Assembly: GCF_002160895.1 (NCBI RefSeq)
Contig: NZ_NFLL01000001.1
Coordinates: forward strand, 124,001-188,000
Source of the DNA: Faecalibacterium sp. An122
Lineage (GTDB): Bacteria > Bacillota > Clostridia > Oscillospirales > Ruminococcaceae
Reading direction: 5' to 3'
Length of the DNA: 64,000 nucleotides
Shown here: positions 25,154-34,389 of the stretch, piece after piece
Position numbering within the stretch: position 1 is the first letter of the stretch
How the letters are laid out: each line of letters starts with the position of its first letter
Made by a program: the position numbers and the translations under genes
The notes under the pieces: generated by a model
What the model was told of the DNA's origin: nothing
Database searches by the model: none
What the model saw: the letters and a program-made list of their open reading frames with translations, nothing else

Positions 25154-26447
25154 ATGAAGCCGGTGTATCATATTTCGCCAGACCACGGATTTCTCAACGA
25201 TCCCAATGGTCTGGCCCAGTTCCGGGGCGAGTTCCACGTGTTTTATCAGTGGCTGCCCGAAGTGACCCCGCAGGGCAAAAAGCAGTGGCGGCACTGCGTT
25301 TCCAAAGACCTGTTGCACTGGACCGACTAGGGCAGCACCCTGGAGCCGGTCCAGTGGTATGAAAAAGATGGCTGCTATTCCGGTTCCGGCCTTGCGGCCG
25401 GCGGACAGTACTACCTCTTTTATACCGGAAATGTCCGGGATGCCGAGGGCGGCCGGGAGTCCTATCAGTGTGCCGCCGTCTCCCGGGACGGCCGGCGGTT
25501 TGTGAAACTGGGACCGGTGGTTTTGAAGCCTGCGGCCTACACCCCGCATTTCCGTGACCCCAAAGTATGGCGAAAAGGGGACCACTGGTGGATGCTGGTA
25601 GGGGCTCAGACTCAGGAGCTCAAGGGGAACGCCGCGCTTTTCCGGTCGGATGATTTGCTGCACTGGGACTGGATGGGCAGTGTGCTGGGTCCCGGGCTGA
25701 AAATGGGTTACATGTGCGAGTGCCCGGATCTGGTGGAAGTGGACGGACAGGAGTTTCTGCTGGTCAGCAGACAGTCCGAACAGGGAACCGTCCCGCTGGT
25801 GCTGCCGGGGCGGATGGACTATTCCCGGGGACGGTTTGAAACAAAAGGTCCCGCCGCCCTGCTGGACGAGGGGCTGGATTTCTATGCCCCGCAGACCTTT
25901 GTGGATGAGAGCGGCCGCTGCCTGCTGTTTGGATGGCTCGGGTCGGGGGAGAAAGACTATCAGCTCAGCCAGCCACCTGTCCGGGAGGGCTGGCTCCACA
26001 GCCTGACCATCCCGCGGGAACTGTTTGTCTGCGGCGGCGCGCTTTGCCAGTGGCCCGCAGAGGAATTGAAGCAGCTTCGTCGGCAGGAACGGCGGACCGA
26101 ATGTGCCGGCGCCGCTGTGATCGACCGCGGAACGGCCAGTCTGGAACTGTCCGCCGAGGGCCTGGGCAGCCAGGCCGTCACCTTTGATTTTGGTTCGGTG
26201 CTGAAACTTTGCTATCGGCCGGAAAGCCGGACGATGCAGGTTATGCGAAAAAATGGAACGGGGAGGGATACGATGAAAAACACCTGAGTCTGGCCCGGCT
26301 GGATGCGCTTCGGATCTATCTGGATCAGTCCACCGCGGAGCTCTTTGTCAACCACGGTGAAACGACCTTCACCTGCAAGGCGTATTTCGGGGCAGACACA
26401 AGGATTCATATTGTTTCGCAGGAAAACATCAGGGTGTCAACTTGGCC
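25154..26447 (+). pseudogene. Broken GH32 sucrose-6-phosphate hydrolase / fructosidase
   Basis: ATG 25154 follows AAAGGAG. The family start is intact: ISPDHGFLNDPNGLAQFRGE with the nucleophile Asp, then FRDPKVW and ECPDL with the acid/base Glu. Reading is stopped by TAG at 25328-25330 (after HWTD), resumes in the same frame, and shifts frame near an A6 run at 26250-26255, since the following residues (WNGEGYDEKHLS..., to IRVS) are in another frame. The far C-terminus is lost at a junction near 26433-26442 with a PTS gene. GH32 enzymes split sucrose or fructans after uptake; this copy is inactive. Confidence 0.85.
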
Positions 26448-27566
26448 GCCGCTGCGGCACAGAATGGAAACGCAGCCCAGCGCCTGGTGCGGGTGTTTGC
26501 CGATGTGTTCGTGCCCATCATCCCGGTTATGGTGGCCACCGGCCTGTTCATAGGCCTGCGGGGTTTCCTGACCCAGCCGGATCTCCTGGCGATGCTGGGC
26601 CTCACCACCGATTCCATCCCCCAGAATTTCCTCTCCTTCACCCAGATTCTGACCGATACGGCGTTCAGTTTCTTGCCGGTTCTGGTCTGCTGGTCCGCCT
26701 TCAAAAAGTTCGGCGGCTCTCCGGTCATCGGCATTGTGGTGGGCCTGATGCTGGTCCACAACATTCTGCCCACGTCCTGGGACGTGGCAGAAGGCAACGC
26801 CGAGCCGCTGCTGTTCTTTGGCTTTATCAAGGTGAACGGGTACCAGAGCTCGGTGCTGCCGGCGTTCATTGTGGGCTTTTTGGGGTCCAAAATCGAGCAG
26901 TGGCTGCATGACCATGTGCCCAACGCGCTGGACCTGATTGTCACCCCCTTTGTGACGGTTCTGCTTTCGCTGTGCCTGGGACTGTTTGCAGTGGGTCCGG
27001 TGTTCCACTCGGTGGAGATGGCGCTGGTGGACGTCGTGTCCTTCCTGTTCCAGCTGCCCTTTGGGGTGGGCGGCCTGATCTGGGGCGCCCTGTGCCAGGT
27101 GATTGTCATCACCGGTGTCCATCATGCCCTCAACCTGGTGGAAATTGAGATGCTGTCCAAGACCGGCTGGAACCCCGTCAACCCGGTGGGTTCCTGCGGC
27201 ATCGTGGCCCAGGCCGGCGCCGCCATGGCGGTGGCGGTCAAGACCAAATCGGTCAAGATGAAGTCTCTGGCCTATCCGTCCGCTGTGTCGGGCCTGCTGG
27301 GCATCACCGAGCCCGCTATCTTTGGCGTCAACCTCCGTCTGGTCAGCCCCTTTGTCTGGGGCTGTGTGGGCGGCGGTGTCGGCGGCTGGCTTTCGGCGCT
27401 GTTTGGCCTGCAGGGTACCGGCATGTCGGTGACCGGCATCCCCGGCATGCTGCTCTACCTGAATAAACAGCTGCCCCTCTACATTTTGATCAATGGTATT
27501 GCATTTGCCGTGGCGTTTGCGCTAACATATATCTTTGGAATGAAGAATCAGGACGCAGCCGCATAA
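26442..27566 (+). pseudogene. PTS sucrose-type EIIC remnant lacking EIIB
   Basis: About 374 codons of a sucrose-family PTS membrane domain: AAAAAQNGNAAQRLVRVFAD, VPIIPVMVATGLFIG, the GVHHALN segment and GITEPAIFGVN. Full-length transporters of this type begin with an EIIB domain of about 90 residues; here the frame begins inside the B-C linker, fused directly to the tail of the GH32 gene. There is no normal start codon or ribosome site, only TTG at 26442. A deletion most likely removed the end of GH32 and the EIIB domain. Confidence 0.8.
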
Positions 27567-27572
27567 CGGAAC

Positions 27573-27631
27573 AAGACCCCGGCCCCTGCGCCGGCCCCAG
27601 ACCAAGGGGCTGCGCGGGGGCTGGGGTCGTG
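27573..27631 (+). other. Long GC-rich stem-loop between EIIC and regulator
   Basis: GACCCCGGCCCCTGCGC pairs with GCGCGGGGGCTGGGGTC with two imperfect positions. There is no T tract, so it is an mRNA stem-loop rather than a simple terminator. Confidence 0.55.
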
Positions 27632-27656
27632 GGCTGCCGCGGAAACGGGGGAGAAC

Positions 27657-29114
27657 ATGTACAGCCGAAAAATCCGGTTGCTACGGGCAATCGTCGAGAA
27701 CGAAAATCTTTCTTCGCAGGAACTGATGGAGAAACTCTCCATCGGTCAGCGGACCCTGCGCAGCGAGATCAGCGAGCTCAATGAAATGCTGCGGAAAGAA
27801 AAGGTCTCGATACACTCGGGCAGCGGGGGCGGCTACTGTGTCAAAAGCAGCGATAAGGCCGCCATCCAGAACTATCTGGACGGCATGATCCGCCAGAGCA
27901 AGCGGATGGTCCTGCCCGAGACGTCCAGAGAGCGGTTTCTCTTTGGGTTTGCCTGGCTGTTTTTCCGGCGGGAGCCGGTTTCCATCCAGCGGGCGGCGGA
28001 GAAACTCTGTGCCTCCAACACAGCGGTTCTCCACACCAAAAAGCAGATCCAGGATACATTGACCTGGTATCCCGGCCTCCGGCTGGAAACCGGAACCCGC
28101 GGCATGTGGATCAGCGGCAGTGAGGCGGAAAAGCGGCACGCCCTGGCTCAGTTCATCAATTACTCCACCTTTGGCTCCATTATGATGGAACGGCTGATGA
28201 CGTTTCTCTTTGGGGCCGGTCCCTATGAGGATTATATGACCTTGTACCGGGGCCTGCCCGATATTTTGGCGGCACAGGGGTGCCGGCTGATTGACAAGTC
28301 GGTGGAAGGGTTTGCGCTGGACCTCTTTGTCACTCTGATGCGGTCTCAGAAGGGGTTTGTGCTGGATGAGCAGGAAACACCCGATTCCTGCCCCTGCGTC
28401 GATGCGCTGGCTGAATGGGTGGAAAAGGCCGGCTACACCCTCTCTGCCCGGGATAAGGCCTATCTGACAGAATGCCTGCGGGCCAGACGGATTTTGTATA
28501 CCCTCGGCAAAGACGATGCCGCTCCCGGGGAATATATAGAGGTAACCAGGGAGTTCCTGGCGGCGGTGGACCAGGAATTCGGCACCGAATACCGCCGCAA
28601 CGAGGAGCTCTGCGGCAAGCTGTCGGTCCATATCCAGAAAATGATCCTGCGGATACAGGGGGGCTATTTCTAGACCAACACCATTTTGCAGGACGTGTCC
28701 AACCGGTACGGCCGGGAGATGGACATGGCCCGCAAAATCAACGGCGTCCTTGAAAAGCGGTACGGGGCGGCGGCCAACGTCCACGAGATTTCCTACCTGG
28801 CCATTTACCTCCGGGCCTACTCCAGCCGCAAACTCAGTGCACTGGTTCTCTGCGATCTGGGGGAGGGGATCGCCGACAATATGGTCCGGCAGATCACCCA
28901 GTACTGCGGGGATGGAATCCGCATTCTGGGGATCAGCTCTTTGAACGAATACCGCAGGGACCCTCTGCCCGTGGATATCCTGATTTCCCCCTCCCGGATC
29001 TACAATGTCCGCCTGCCCGAAAAGACCAAGATTTTCTATGTGGACTACCTTTTGAAAGAGACCCAGCTGAAGAAAATCCAGGATTACCTGCTGAAGAACA
29101 CGCACACGGAATAA
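27657..29114 (+). pseudogene. PRD-domain transcription regulator with in-frame TAG
   Basis: The gene starts at ATG 27657 after GGGGGAG and reads as an HTH domain (residues 1-60: SQELMEKLSIGQRTLRSEISELNEML), two PRD-type regions (about 100-400) and a C-terminal EIIB-like domain (VLCDLGEGIADNMV). Codon 339 is TAG (28671-28673) and the frame then continues without a shift to 29114. The stop falls inside the second PRD. Such proteins are phosphorylated by the PTS and activate sugar genes. With the broken neighbours it points to decay of a whole sugar locus. Confidence 0.8.
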
Positions 29115-29162
29115 GACATCCGCAGCCAGGGAAGCCCCGGTGCGGTGCAGAACATCCAGAGA

Positions 29163-29208
29163 AACCGGTCCCGTCCATGGTGTATTCAGGGCGGAACCGG
29201 TCTTTTGC
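29163..29208 (+). terminator. Rho-independent terminator
   Basis: ACCGGTCCCGTCC pairs with GGGCGGAACCGGT, followed by CTTTT. It ends the PRD regulator transcript. Confidence 0.75.
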
Positions 29209-29340
29209 TTTTTGGCCTGTTTGAGATTCGGGCAAAAAATTTTTTTCAGGGCAGGGAAGGCCATATACCCCCGCCCGGATAACACAGCTCAAAAAGCAGA
29301 GCTGACGGGACAAGCCCGGCGGTTTCAAAACGGATAAAAC

Positions 29341-29389
29341 AAAAACCTCGCAGAACCTTTCTGATAGCGTTCATAGGGACACAATATGA
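29341..29389 (+). repeat. Left end of the mobile element
   Basis: AAAAACCTCGCAGAACC, 14 variable bases, then CATAGGGACACAATATGA. It matches the reverse complement of 40715-40763 at 35 of 49 positions; the outer 17 bases differ at one and the inner 18 at two. The remaining 52 bases before the recombinase stop codon hold nothing. Confidence 0.75.
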
Positions 29390-29441
29390 CCTCACCTTGT
29401 TTGTGCTGGGGAGGGCGGGTTTCCGCCCTCTCCGGTGCCGT

Positions 29442-31130
29442 TTATGCCAGCATCCTGATGAGTTCTTCTTTACTTGTGATCGGCGGCGCCATGCGCGGCG
29501 CGGTTTCTCCCGCTTGCATCGGACTGTCCAGCGTACCGATGTCCCGATACACGATCCGGATGCTCTGGCCGGCGGAGCGGGAATACTTCTTTGTTCGCTC
29601 CCCCACTTCGATGCGCTGGATGAACAGCCTCAGCAGTTCCGGTGTCAGATGGTCAATGGCGGTGTACTGCTTGGCCTTCTCGATGAAGGCGTCCACATTG
29701 GCGACCGCGGCTTTCAGCCTCTCCAACTGCTCCTCCTTCGCGGGGATGGCCGACTCCAGCTCCTTCTGCTCGGCGTTGTAGTCGGCGGAGAGCATCCGGA
29801 ACTGCTCGTTGGTCACCCGCCCCAGTACATTGTCCTCGTAGAGCCGCTTGAACAGAGCGCTCAGTTCTCCGTTCCTGCGGCGCATGGTGTTCAGCTCCTT
29901 CTGTACCCAGTCGATCTCCCGCCGCAGCTCCAGCGTGTTCTTCTGGTTGATGTACTCCGCGAACTGCCGCTCCTTCATCCTGGCGAAGTGGGTCACCCTG
30001 CGCAGATCATCCAGTACGATTTGGATCAGCTCTTCTTCCCGGATGTGGTGGGGAGAACACTCCGCTTTTCCCCGCTTGCCATAGGTGTAGCACTTGAAGT
30101 TGTAGCTGGACTTGGACATGGAACTGGCCCTGTGCAGTACCATAGGCTTTCCACAGTCGACGCAGAACACGAGACCGGCGAACAGATTTGGCTCGTCCAT
30201 GTGCTTGGGAATGCGCTTTTTGTGCTTGCGGACATCCTGCACGATGTCCCACTGTTCCTGGGATATCAGCGGTTCGTGGGTATGCTCCACCAGCACCTGC
30301 TCGCTCTCCGGCCTTCGGACGATCTTTTTATTCTTGTAGGACAGAGAAGAGGCGCGCAGGCCGGGCATATGCCCCAGGTAGACCTTGCTGTCCAGGATAC
30401 CCGTGACCGTGCTGCTGCACCATGCGTATGGACGGGTGGTATCCAGCCCCTTGTGGGATTTTCCGGTTTTCCTGTAGTAATAATTTGTCGGCGTCAGAAC
30501 CTGATCCGCCGCAAGGATGCGGGCAATCTGGTTGGGGCCTTTGCCGGAGGCACATAAGTCGAAGATGCGCCGGACTACAGCTGCCGCTTCTTCATCCGGA
30601 ATGAGTTCTTTGCTGTCAGGGCTTTTCTTCCTATACCCGTAGGGAGGCCGGCCGCCCAGCCGCTCCCCGCGCTCCGCCTGCATCTTCTTGATGGCCCGCA
30701 CCTTTTTGCTGGTGTCCTTGGCATGGAGCTCGTTGGCCCAGTTGCGGATGGGGTTGAAGTCGTTGCTGCTCTCCACCAGGGAGTCCACGCTGTCATTGAC
30801 CGCGATGAACCGGACGCCCTTCTCTGGGAAGTAGAGTTCCGTCAGCTGGCCCACCTGCAGGTACTCCCGTCCCAGGCGGCTGAGATCCTTGACGATCAGT
30901 GTCTCCACCTCGCCGTTCTCGATCATCTCCACGATCTTCTTCCATGCGGGCCGCTCGAAGTTGGTCCCGGAGTATCCGTCATCGGACAGGAACAGGGTAT
31001 TCTCGAATCCATTGTCCGCCGCGTACTTTTCCAGAAACAGCTTTTGGTTGTGGATGGAATTGGACTCCCCCTGCCGCTCGTCCTCCTGACTGAGCCGGCC
31101 ATAGAGGATGTTGTATTTTTGGCTTGCCAT
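29442..31130 (-). CDS. Large serine recombinase (TnpX-like)
   Basis: A 562-residue site-specific recombinase. The catalytic domain begins at residue 1 with LYGRLSQEDE, Ser14 being the nucleophile, and contains IVKDLSRLGREYL and the usual Arg residues. A recombinase domain (about 155-280, PPYGYRKK), a zinc ribbon (CVDCGKPM ... CYTYGKRGKAEC, about 325-365) and a long coiled coil (about 390-480) follow. The C-terminal part resembles DUF4368. ATG 31130 has AAGGAGGT 8 bases upstream. It integrates and excises the element. Its position just inside the left end is typical. Confidence 0.93.
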   Translation of the reverse strand: MASQKYNILYGRLSQEDERQGESNSIHNQKLFLEKYAADNGFENTLFLSDDGYSGTNFERPAWKKIVEMIENGEVETLIVKDLSRLGREYLQVGQLTELYFPEKGVRFIAVNDSVDSLVESSNDFNPIRNWANELHAKDTSKKVRAIKKMQAERGERLGGRPPYGYRKKSPDSKELIPDEEAAAVVRRIFDLCASGKGPNQIARILAADQVLTPTNYYYRKTGKSHKGLDTTRPYAWCSSTVTGILDSKVYLGHMPGLRASSLSYKNKKIVRRPESEQVLVEHTHEPLISQEQWDIVQDVRKHKKRIPKHMDEPNLFAGLVFCVDCGKPMVLHRASSMSKSSYNFKCYTYGKRGKAECSPHHIREEELIQIVLDDLRRVTHFARMKERQFAEYINQKNTLELRREIDWVQKELNTMRRRNGELSALFKRLYEDNVLGRVTNEQFRMLSADYNAEQKELESAIPAKEEQLERLKAAVANVDAFIEKAKQYTAIDHLTPELLRLFIQRIEVGERTKKYSRSAGQSIRIVYRDIGTLDSPMQAGETAPRMAPPITSKEELIRMLA

Positions 31131-31214
31131 ATTCTGTAACCTCCTTCTTTTGGGGCAAGCCGGTATGGGGTAGGGACAGTATACCCCACCGGCTCCCCCA
31201 AGTCTACTGAAACA

Positions 31215-31499
31215 TCAGGCGCTGTGGCCCTGATCCGCAAACTCCGCGTCGATGAGGGAGAGCAGCTTGTCCGTGGGCGTCGCTACGGCTTGGTTGGGAA
31301 ATATGGAGGTCACATGGAACACTTTCCCACGGATGAGCATCTCCCGCTGGCTCTCCAGGTGATCCTCCCGCTGCTGGTAATTGGTGTCCCGAAATGTAGT
31401 CATAACTTCTCCGCCGCGCTGCTCCTGCAGTATTGCCATCTCCGGGTGATAGCCGCCCAGAACACCGGTATCCCGATATACTTCATAATCTTTTTTCAT
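31215..31499 (-). CDS. Small mobile-element protein of unknown function
   Basis: A 94-residue protein. ATG 31499 lies 5 bases after AAAGG; an upstream ATG at 31517 is less well placed. The sequence is hydrophilic and acidic at the C-terminus (LLSLIDAEFADQG), with GYHPEMAILQEQRGGEV near the start and no known motif. It lies between the relaxase and recombinase genes in the same orientation and is likely co-transcribed with the relaxase. Function unknown. Confidence 0.6.
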   Translation of the reverse strand: MKKDYEVYRDTGVLGGYHPEMAILQEQRGGEVMTTFRDTNYQQREDHLESQREMLIRGKVFHVTSIFPNQAVATPTDKLLSLIDAEFADQGHSA

Positions 31500-31535
31500 A
31501 TTCGCCTTTCTTCCCATATCAGGGAACGGTTGGCC

Positions 31536-32903
31536 TCAGCTCATGGTCTGTTGCCAAGTTGGTTCTTCCTCATGATCGTCCTCCTTATGGCCAAGGGCGA
31601 TCTTCTTTTCCCTCTCTTTGCGGAGGGCTTTTCTGTCGCCATGCTGGTGTGCGGTGGTGGTGTCTCTCACGGGAGCAGCGTGTGCATCATGTTCCAGAGT
31701 TTTTCCCAACTGAACCAGACCGCCCACAACACGCCCCCAGTCAGCACCAGGGCCGTCAACCCCAGCAGCAGGCTGCTCCAGGGGATGTAGGGCAGGTGCG
31801 GCTTGGGCATAGAAAAGTGCCGCTCTCTCTTTTTCCCAGCCTGTTTCAGCTCTGCCCTCATTTGGGCCACATCCCCCGCCAGCGCCTCCAGCTGGGACTG
31901 GGTGGGGAGCTGCCCCACCTGCCGGCTCAACGCCCGAAACAGGGCCTCCTGTGGGCCGACGCTGGCCTCCAGGCGCTCCAGCCGGTCGCTGTTGGTGCTC
32001 TCCAGCCGGTACAGGGCTGTGAGCGCCGCCAGCAGATCGTCCCAGTCCTGCCTCGTTGGGGTGTCTGGCGGCGCGACTGGTACGGATGGGGCCGATGCCC
32101 GATTCCGCTGTTTCAACTCCTCCAGAGATAATTTCTGCCCGGAATCGGAATTCACGCTCCATGACCTCCTTGGTGTATTTTGTTTCGTGGAGCCGGTCAT
32201 CCCGGCACTTCATGCCCTCCGGCGTGGTGTAGGTGATGTTCTTCCGGTTGTCCGTCCACCGCACCTGATACCCCTCGCTCTCCATCAGGGAGAGGAACTC
32301 CTCGCGGGTTTCGGCGTACCGCATACACTGGTCGATGGTGTTCATCAGCCGGAACTTCCAGCTCTCGCCCTTGGCGGCGGAGCGGTATTCCCGGGTGCCC
32401 ATCCGTTTCTGCTTGACCTGTTTCTGGGGCGGCGGCAATATCTCCAGGCCGTGGGCGGCGCAGATCTCGTCGCTGGCCAGCCGGTGGGCCTGCAAGTCGG
32501 CGGCGCTCTGGTGGAGTTTCTTGCCGTCTTGGAAAGAGACGCTGTTGACGATCAGGTGGCTGTGCAGATGGTCGGTGTCGATGTGGGTGGCCACCAGCAC
32601 CTCGAAATCTGGGAACTCCCGCCGGGCCAGCTCCAGAGCAATGGCGTGGGCCTCCTGGGGTGTCAGGTCGTCCGTTTCCGCAAAGGACTGGACGAAGTGG
32701 TAGTACTGCCGCCCGTCCGTTTTCCGATGCCGCTCCTTGGTGAGCAGCATCTCAGAGAGGGCGGACTGGGCAGTGCAGTTCCATCCACTCACCAGCCGCC
32801 GCCCGTCCCACAGCGTCTTTTCGTCCTGCTGGGTATAGCGCAGCACGCCGCCCAGAGCGCCCCGGCCTCCGCCCCGGTTCTTGACAGCGGTGAAGGTGGC
32901 CAT
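31536..32903 (-). CDS. Relaxase / mobilization nuclease
   Basis: A 455-residue relaxase. The N-terminal domain has the nicking Tyr in LRYTQQDEKT (about 23) and the metal-binding HIDTDHLHSHLIVNSVSF (about 106-123), the HxH-type signature of MobA-like relaxases. It would nick oriT and lead the strand to a recipient. ATG 32903 is one base after the MobC stop. Residues from about 250 to 415 are Gly/Ala/Pro-rich because another gene is encoded there in a second frame. The last 40 residues (KALRKEREKKIALGHKEDD) again look like a real coding frame. Confidence 0.88.
   Translation of the reverse strand: MATFTAVKNRGGGRGALGGVLRYTQQDEKTLWDGRRLVSGWNCTAQSALSEMLLTKERHRKTDGRQYYHFVQSFAETDDLTPQEAHAIALELARREFPDFEVLVATHIDTDHLHSHLIVNSVSFQDGKKLHQSAADLQAHRLASDEICAAHGLEILPPPQKQVKQKRMGTREYRSAAKGESWKFRLMNTIDQCMRYAETREEFLSLMESEGYQVRWTDNRKNITYTTPEGMKCRDDRLHETKYTKEVMEREFRFRAEIISGGVETAESGIGPIRTSRAARHPNEAGLGRSAGGAHSPVPAGEHQQRPAGAPGGQRRPTGGPVSGVEPAGGAAPHPVPAGGAGGGCGPNEGRAETGWEKERAALFYAQAAPALHPLEQPAAGVDGPGADWGRVVGGLVQLGKTLEHDAHAAPVRDTTTAHQHGDRKALRKEREKKIALGHKEDDHEEEPTWQQTMS
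31667..32155 (-). CDS. Coiled-coil membrane protein nested in the relaxase gene
   Basis: A 162-residue protein read in a different frame, entirely inside the relaxase gene. The GTG start at 32155 has AAGGAGG 9 bases upstream. The content looks truly coding: LSLEELKQRNRAS, a heptad-like region (YRLESTNSDRLERLEASVG, about 48-66, and AELKQAGKKRER) and a C-terminal membrane helix (LLLGLTALVLTGGVLWAVWF). The arrangement recalls MobB nested in MobA of plasmid RSF1010, where MobB is a membrane-linked helper. An alternative ATG start is 32200. The parallel is inference. Confidence 0.7.
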   Translation of the reverse strand: MNSDSGQKLSLEELKQRNRASAPSVPVAPPDTPTRQDWDDLLAALTALYRLESTNSDRLERLEASVGPQEALFRALSRQVGQLPTQSQLEALAGDVAQMRAELKQAGKKRERHFSMPKPHLPYIPWSSLLLGLTALVLTGGVLWAVWFSWEKLWNMMHTLLP

Positions 32904-32904
32904 C

Positions 32905-33222
32905 TCAGGTCACCTCCCGCACCAGCTGGCGGAGCTGCTCATTGATCTGGGCGTAGCTCTCCGCCAGCTTGTCCCCGTACACCACGGTGATCTTGCCCAT
33001 GTTGGCCAGGGTGGTGAGCTGGTTGAGATTCCGACCTTGGGCTTTTAGTTCGGACAGCACTTTGTCCAAACCATCTACCCGGACAATCTTCTTCCCCAGA
33101 CCGCACAGGCACAGGTAGTCGGTGACGGTCAGACTTAGTTCTTGGGCCTTGGCCCGGATGCGGTCTTTGGTCTGCGGTGTTACTCGAAGGGTGATAATCT
33201 CCGTTTTCTTTTCTCTCTGCAT
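32905..33222 (-). CDS. MobC-like relaxosome protein
   Basis: A 105-residue protein. ATG 33222 follows GAAGGAG by 5 bases. The N-terminus TEIITLRVTPQTKDRIRAKA is a ribbon-helix-helix type DNA-binding segment, followed by LTVTDYLCLCGLG and the C-terminal helical block RNLNQLTTLANMGKI typical of MobC/NikA-like mobilization proteins. These bind oriT and help the relaxase nick. It precedes the relaxase gene by one base. A hairpin-rich non-coding stretch upstream is the probable oriT. Confidence 0.85.
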   Translation of the reverse strand: MQREKKTEIITLRVTPQTKDRIRAKAQELSLTVTDYLCLCGLGKKIVRVDGLDKVLSELKAQGRNLNQLTTLANMGKITVVYGDKLAESYAQINEQLRQLVREVT

Positions 33223-33250
33223 TAAGACTCCTTCCTCATAGCTCCCCGCG

Positions 33251-33330
33251 AAAACCGGGGTTCGGGGCAACGCCCCGGAACTGTGGCCGGCGTATAGCCG
33301 GACGCGATGCTTGCCCTCCCAAAAGGGAGG
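33251..33330. other. Candidate oriT region
   Basis: Three inverted repeats in 80 bp upstream of mobC: TTCGGGGC/GCCCCGGAA (33261-33280), CCGGC/GCCGG (33287-33301) and CCTCCC/GGGAGG (33315-33330). The position next to mobC is typical for oriT; no nick site was identified. Confidence 0.4.
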
Positions 33331-33408
33331 AATCCGTTCCCCGGCGGGGCCACCGTTTTCCTGTGGCAGTGATCCGCAGAGAAGAAAGAATGCAAGGGTG
33401 CAAAGCCC

Positions 33409-34389
33409 TTAGGTTGTTACATCCTTACAGCCTTGCTCCGGCAGACGCCAGTACCACTGGCCGCCCCGCTTCTCCGAAATGACACCCAGGTTTTTCTTGG
33501 CGATCATCAGGGTGCGCTCCGACACTCCCAGCTCTCTGGCCCGGCTCAGCACGGCCTCGGCGGGCATGGCCTCCGTGAGCATCCGCTCCAGCTCCTCCTC
33601 CATCTGGGTGGTCTTGGTCTGGAACCTCCCGCCGCCGCTGAGCACATCGTCCACCGACAGGTCGCAGGCTCCCTTCCACTGGAAGCCGTGCTTCCCGTCC
33701 AGCAGGAAGGCGATGGACTTTCCCTCGGGAGCAAGGCTGTTCTTGTCCTGAGCAACCACACGCACCGTCGGGTCCTCTTTCAACCGCCCCACCACCAGCA
33801 CGCTCCGGGCGGCGGCCCGGAAGTCGATGGATCCCAGGCCCCGGTAACCGGCCTTCAGCCCCTGGGCCTTGTTCATGTGCCCGATGAGGATCACGGCACA
33901 TCCGGTACGCTCCGCCATGGCCGCCACTCGTTTCAGAACGGGACGCACCTCGTTGGCCCGGTGCATGTCCACACCGTCCCCCAGGTATGCCTGGATGGGG
34001 TCCAGCACCACCAGTCCCGCCCCGGTTCTGCTGATCGCCAGCTCCAGCCGGTAGTCACAGAGGGTCAGCTCCCGCTGGCTCTCGTCGATGACCAGCACCC
34101 GGGAACAGTCTGCGCCGGCGGCGTCCAGCCGTGGCTTGATGGTATCCGCCAGCCCGTCCTCCGCCGTCTGGTAGATCACGTTCAGCGGCTCCAGCGCCTG
34201 CTCGCTCTCCGGCAGGGCCTCACCCCGGGTCAGGGCGGCAATCACCGCCAGCACGAAGGTGGTTTTGCCCTCGCCGGGATCGCCCTGGACGATGGTCAGT
34301 TTCCCTCGCGGGAGATACGGATACCAGAGCCATTTCACCTCCTCTGCTCTGATCTCGCCCATGGAAATGAGCTTCAAATCAGGTTTCAT
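33409..34389 (-). CDS. RepA-like AAA ATPase
   Basis: A 326-residue RecA-fold ATPase of the type carried by mobile elements (RepA/AAA_25-like). Walker A is VQGDPGEGKTTF (about 33-44), Walker B LVVLDPIQAYLGD, and IILIGHMNK follows. The C-terminal part has a winged-helix-like segment (LSRARELGVSERTLMIAKKNLG). ATG 34389 follows GTGAGGAA. Such proteins act as replicative helicases or helicase loaders for plasmids and phages (known); here it probably supports replication of the excised circle. It is transcribed away from the zinc-ribbon gene. Confidence 0.8.
   Translation of the reverse strand: MKPDLKLISMGEIRAEEVKWLWYPYLPRGKLTIVQGDPGEGKTTFVLAVIAALTRGEALPESEQALEPLNVIYQTAEDGLADTIKPRLDAAGADCSRVLVIDESQRELTLCDYRLELAISRTGAGLVVLDPIQAYLGDGVDMHRANEVRPVLKRVAAMAERTGCAVILIGHMNKAQGLKAGYRGLGSIDFRAAARSVLVVGRLKEDPTVRVVAQDKNSLAPEGKSIAFLLDGKHGFQWKGACDLSVDDVLSGGGRFQTKTTQMEEELERMLTEAMPAEAVLSRARELGVSERTLMIAKKNLGVISEKRGGQWYWRLPEQGCKDVTT

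Noticed and set aside
25154-29114. TAG reassignment or suppression
   Set aside because: TAG is used as a normal stop by intact genes, and the same locus has a deletion and frameshifts that suppression could not repair. Decay is simpler.
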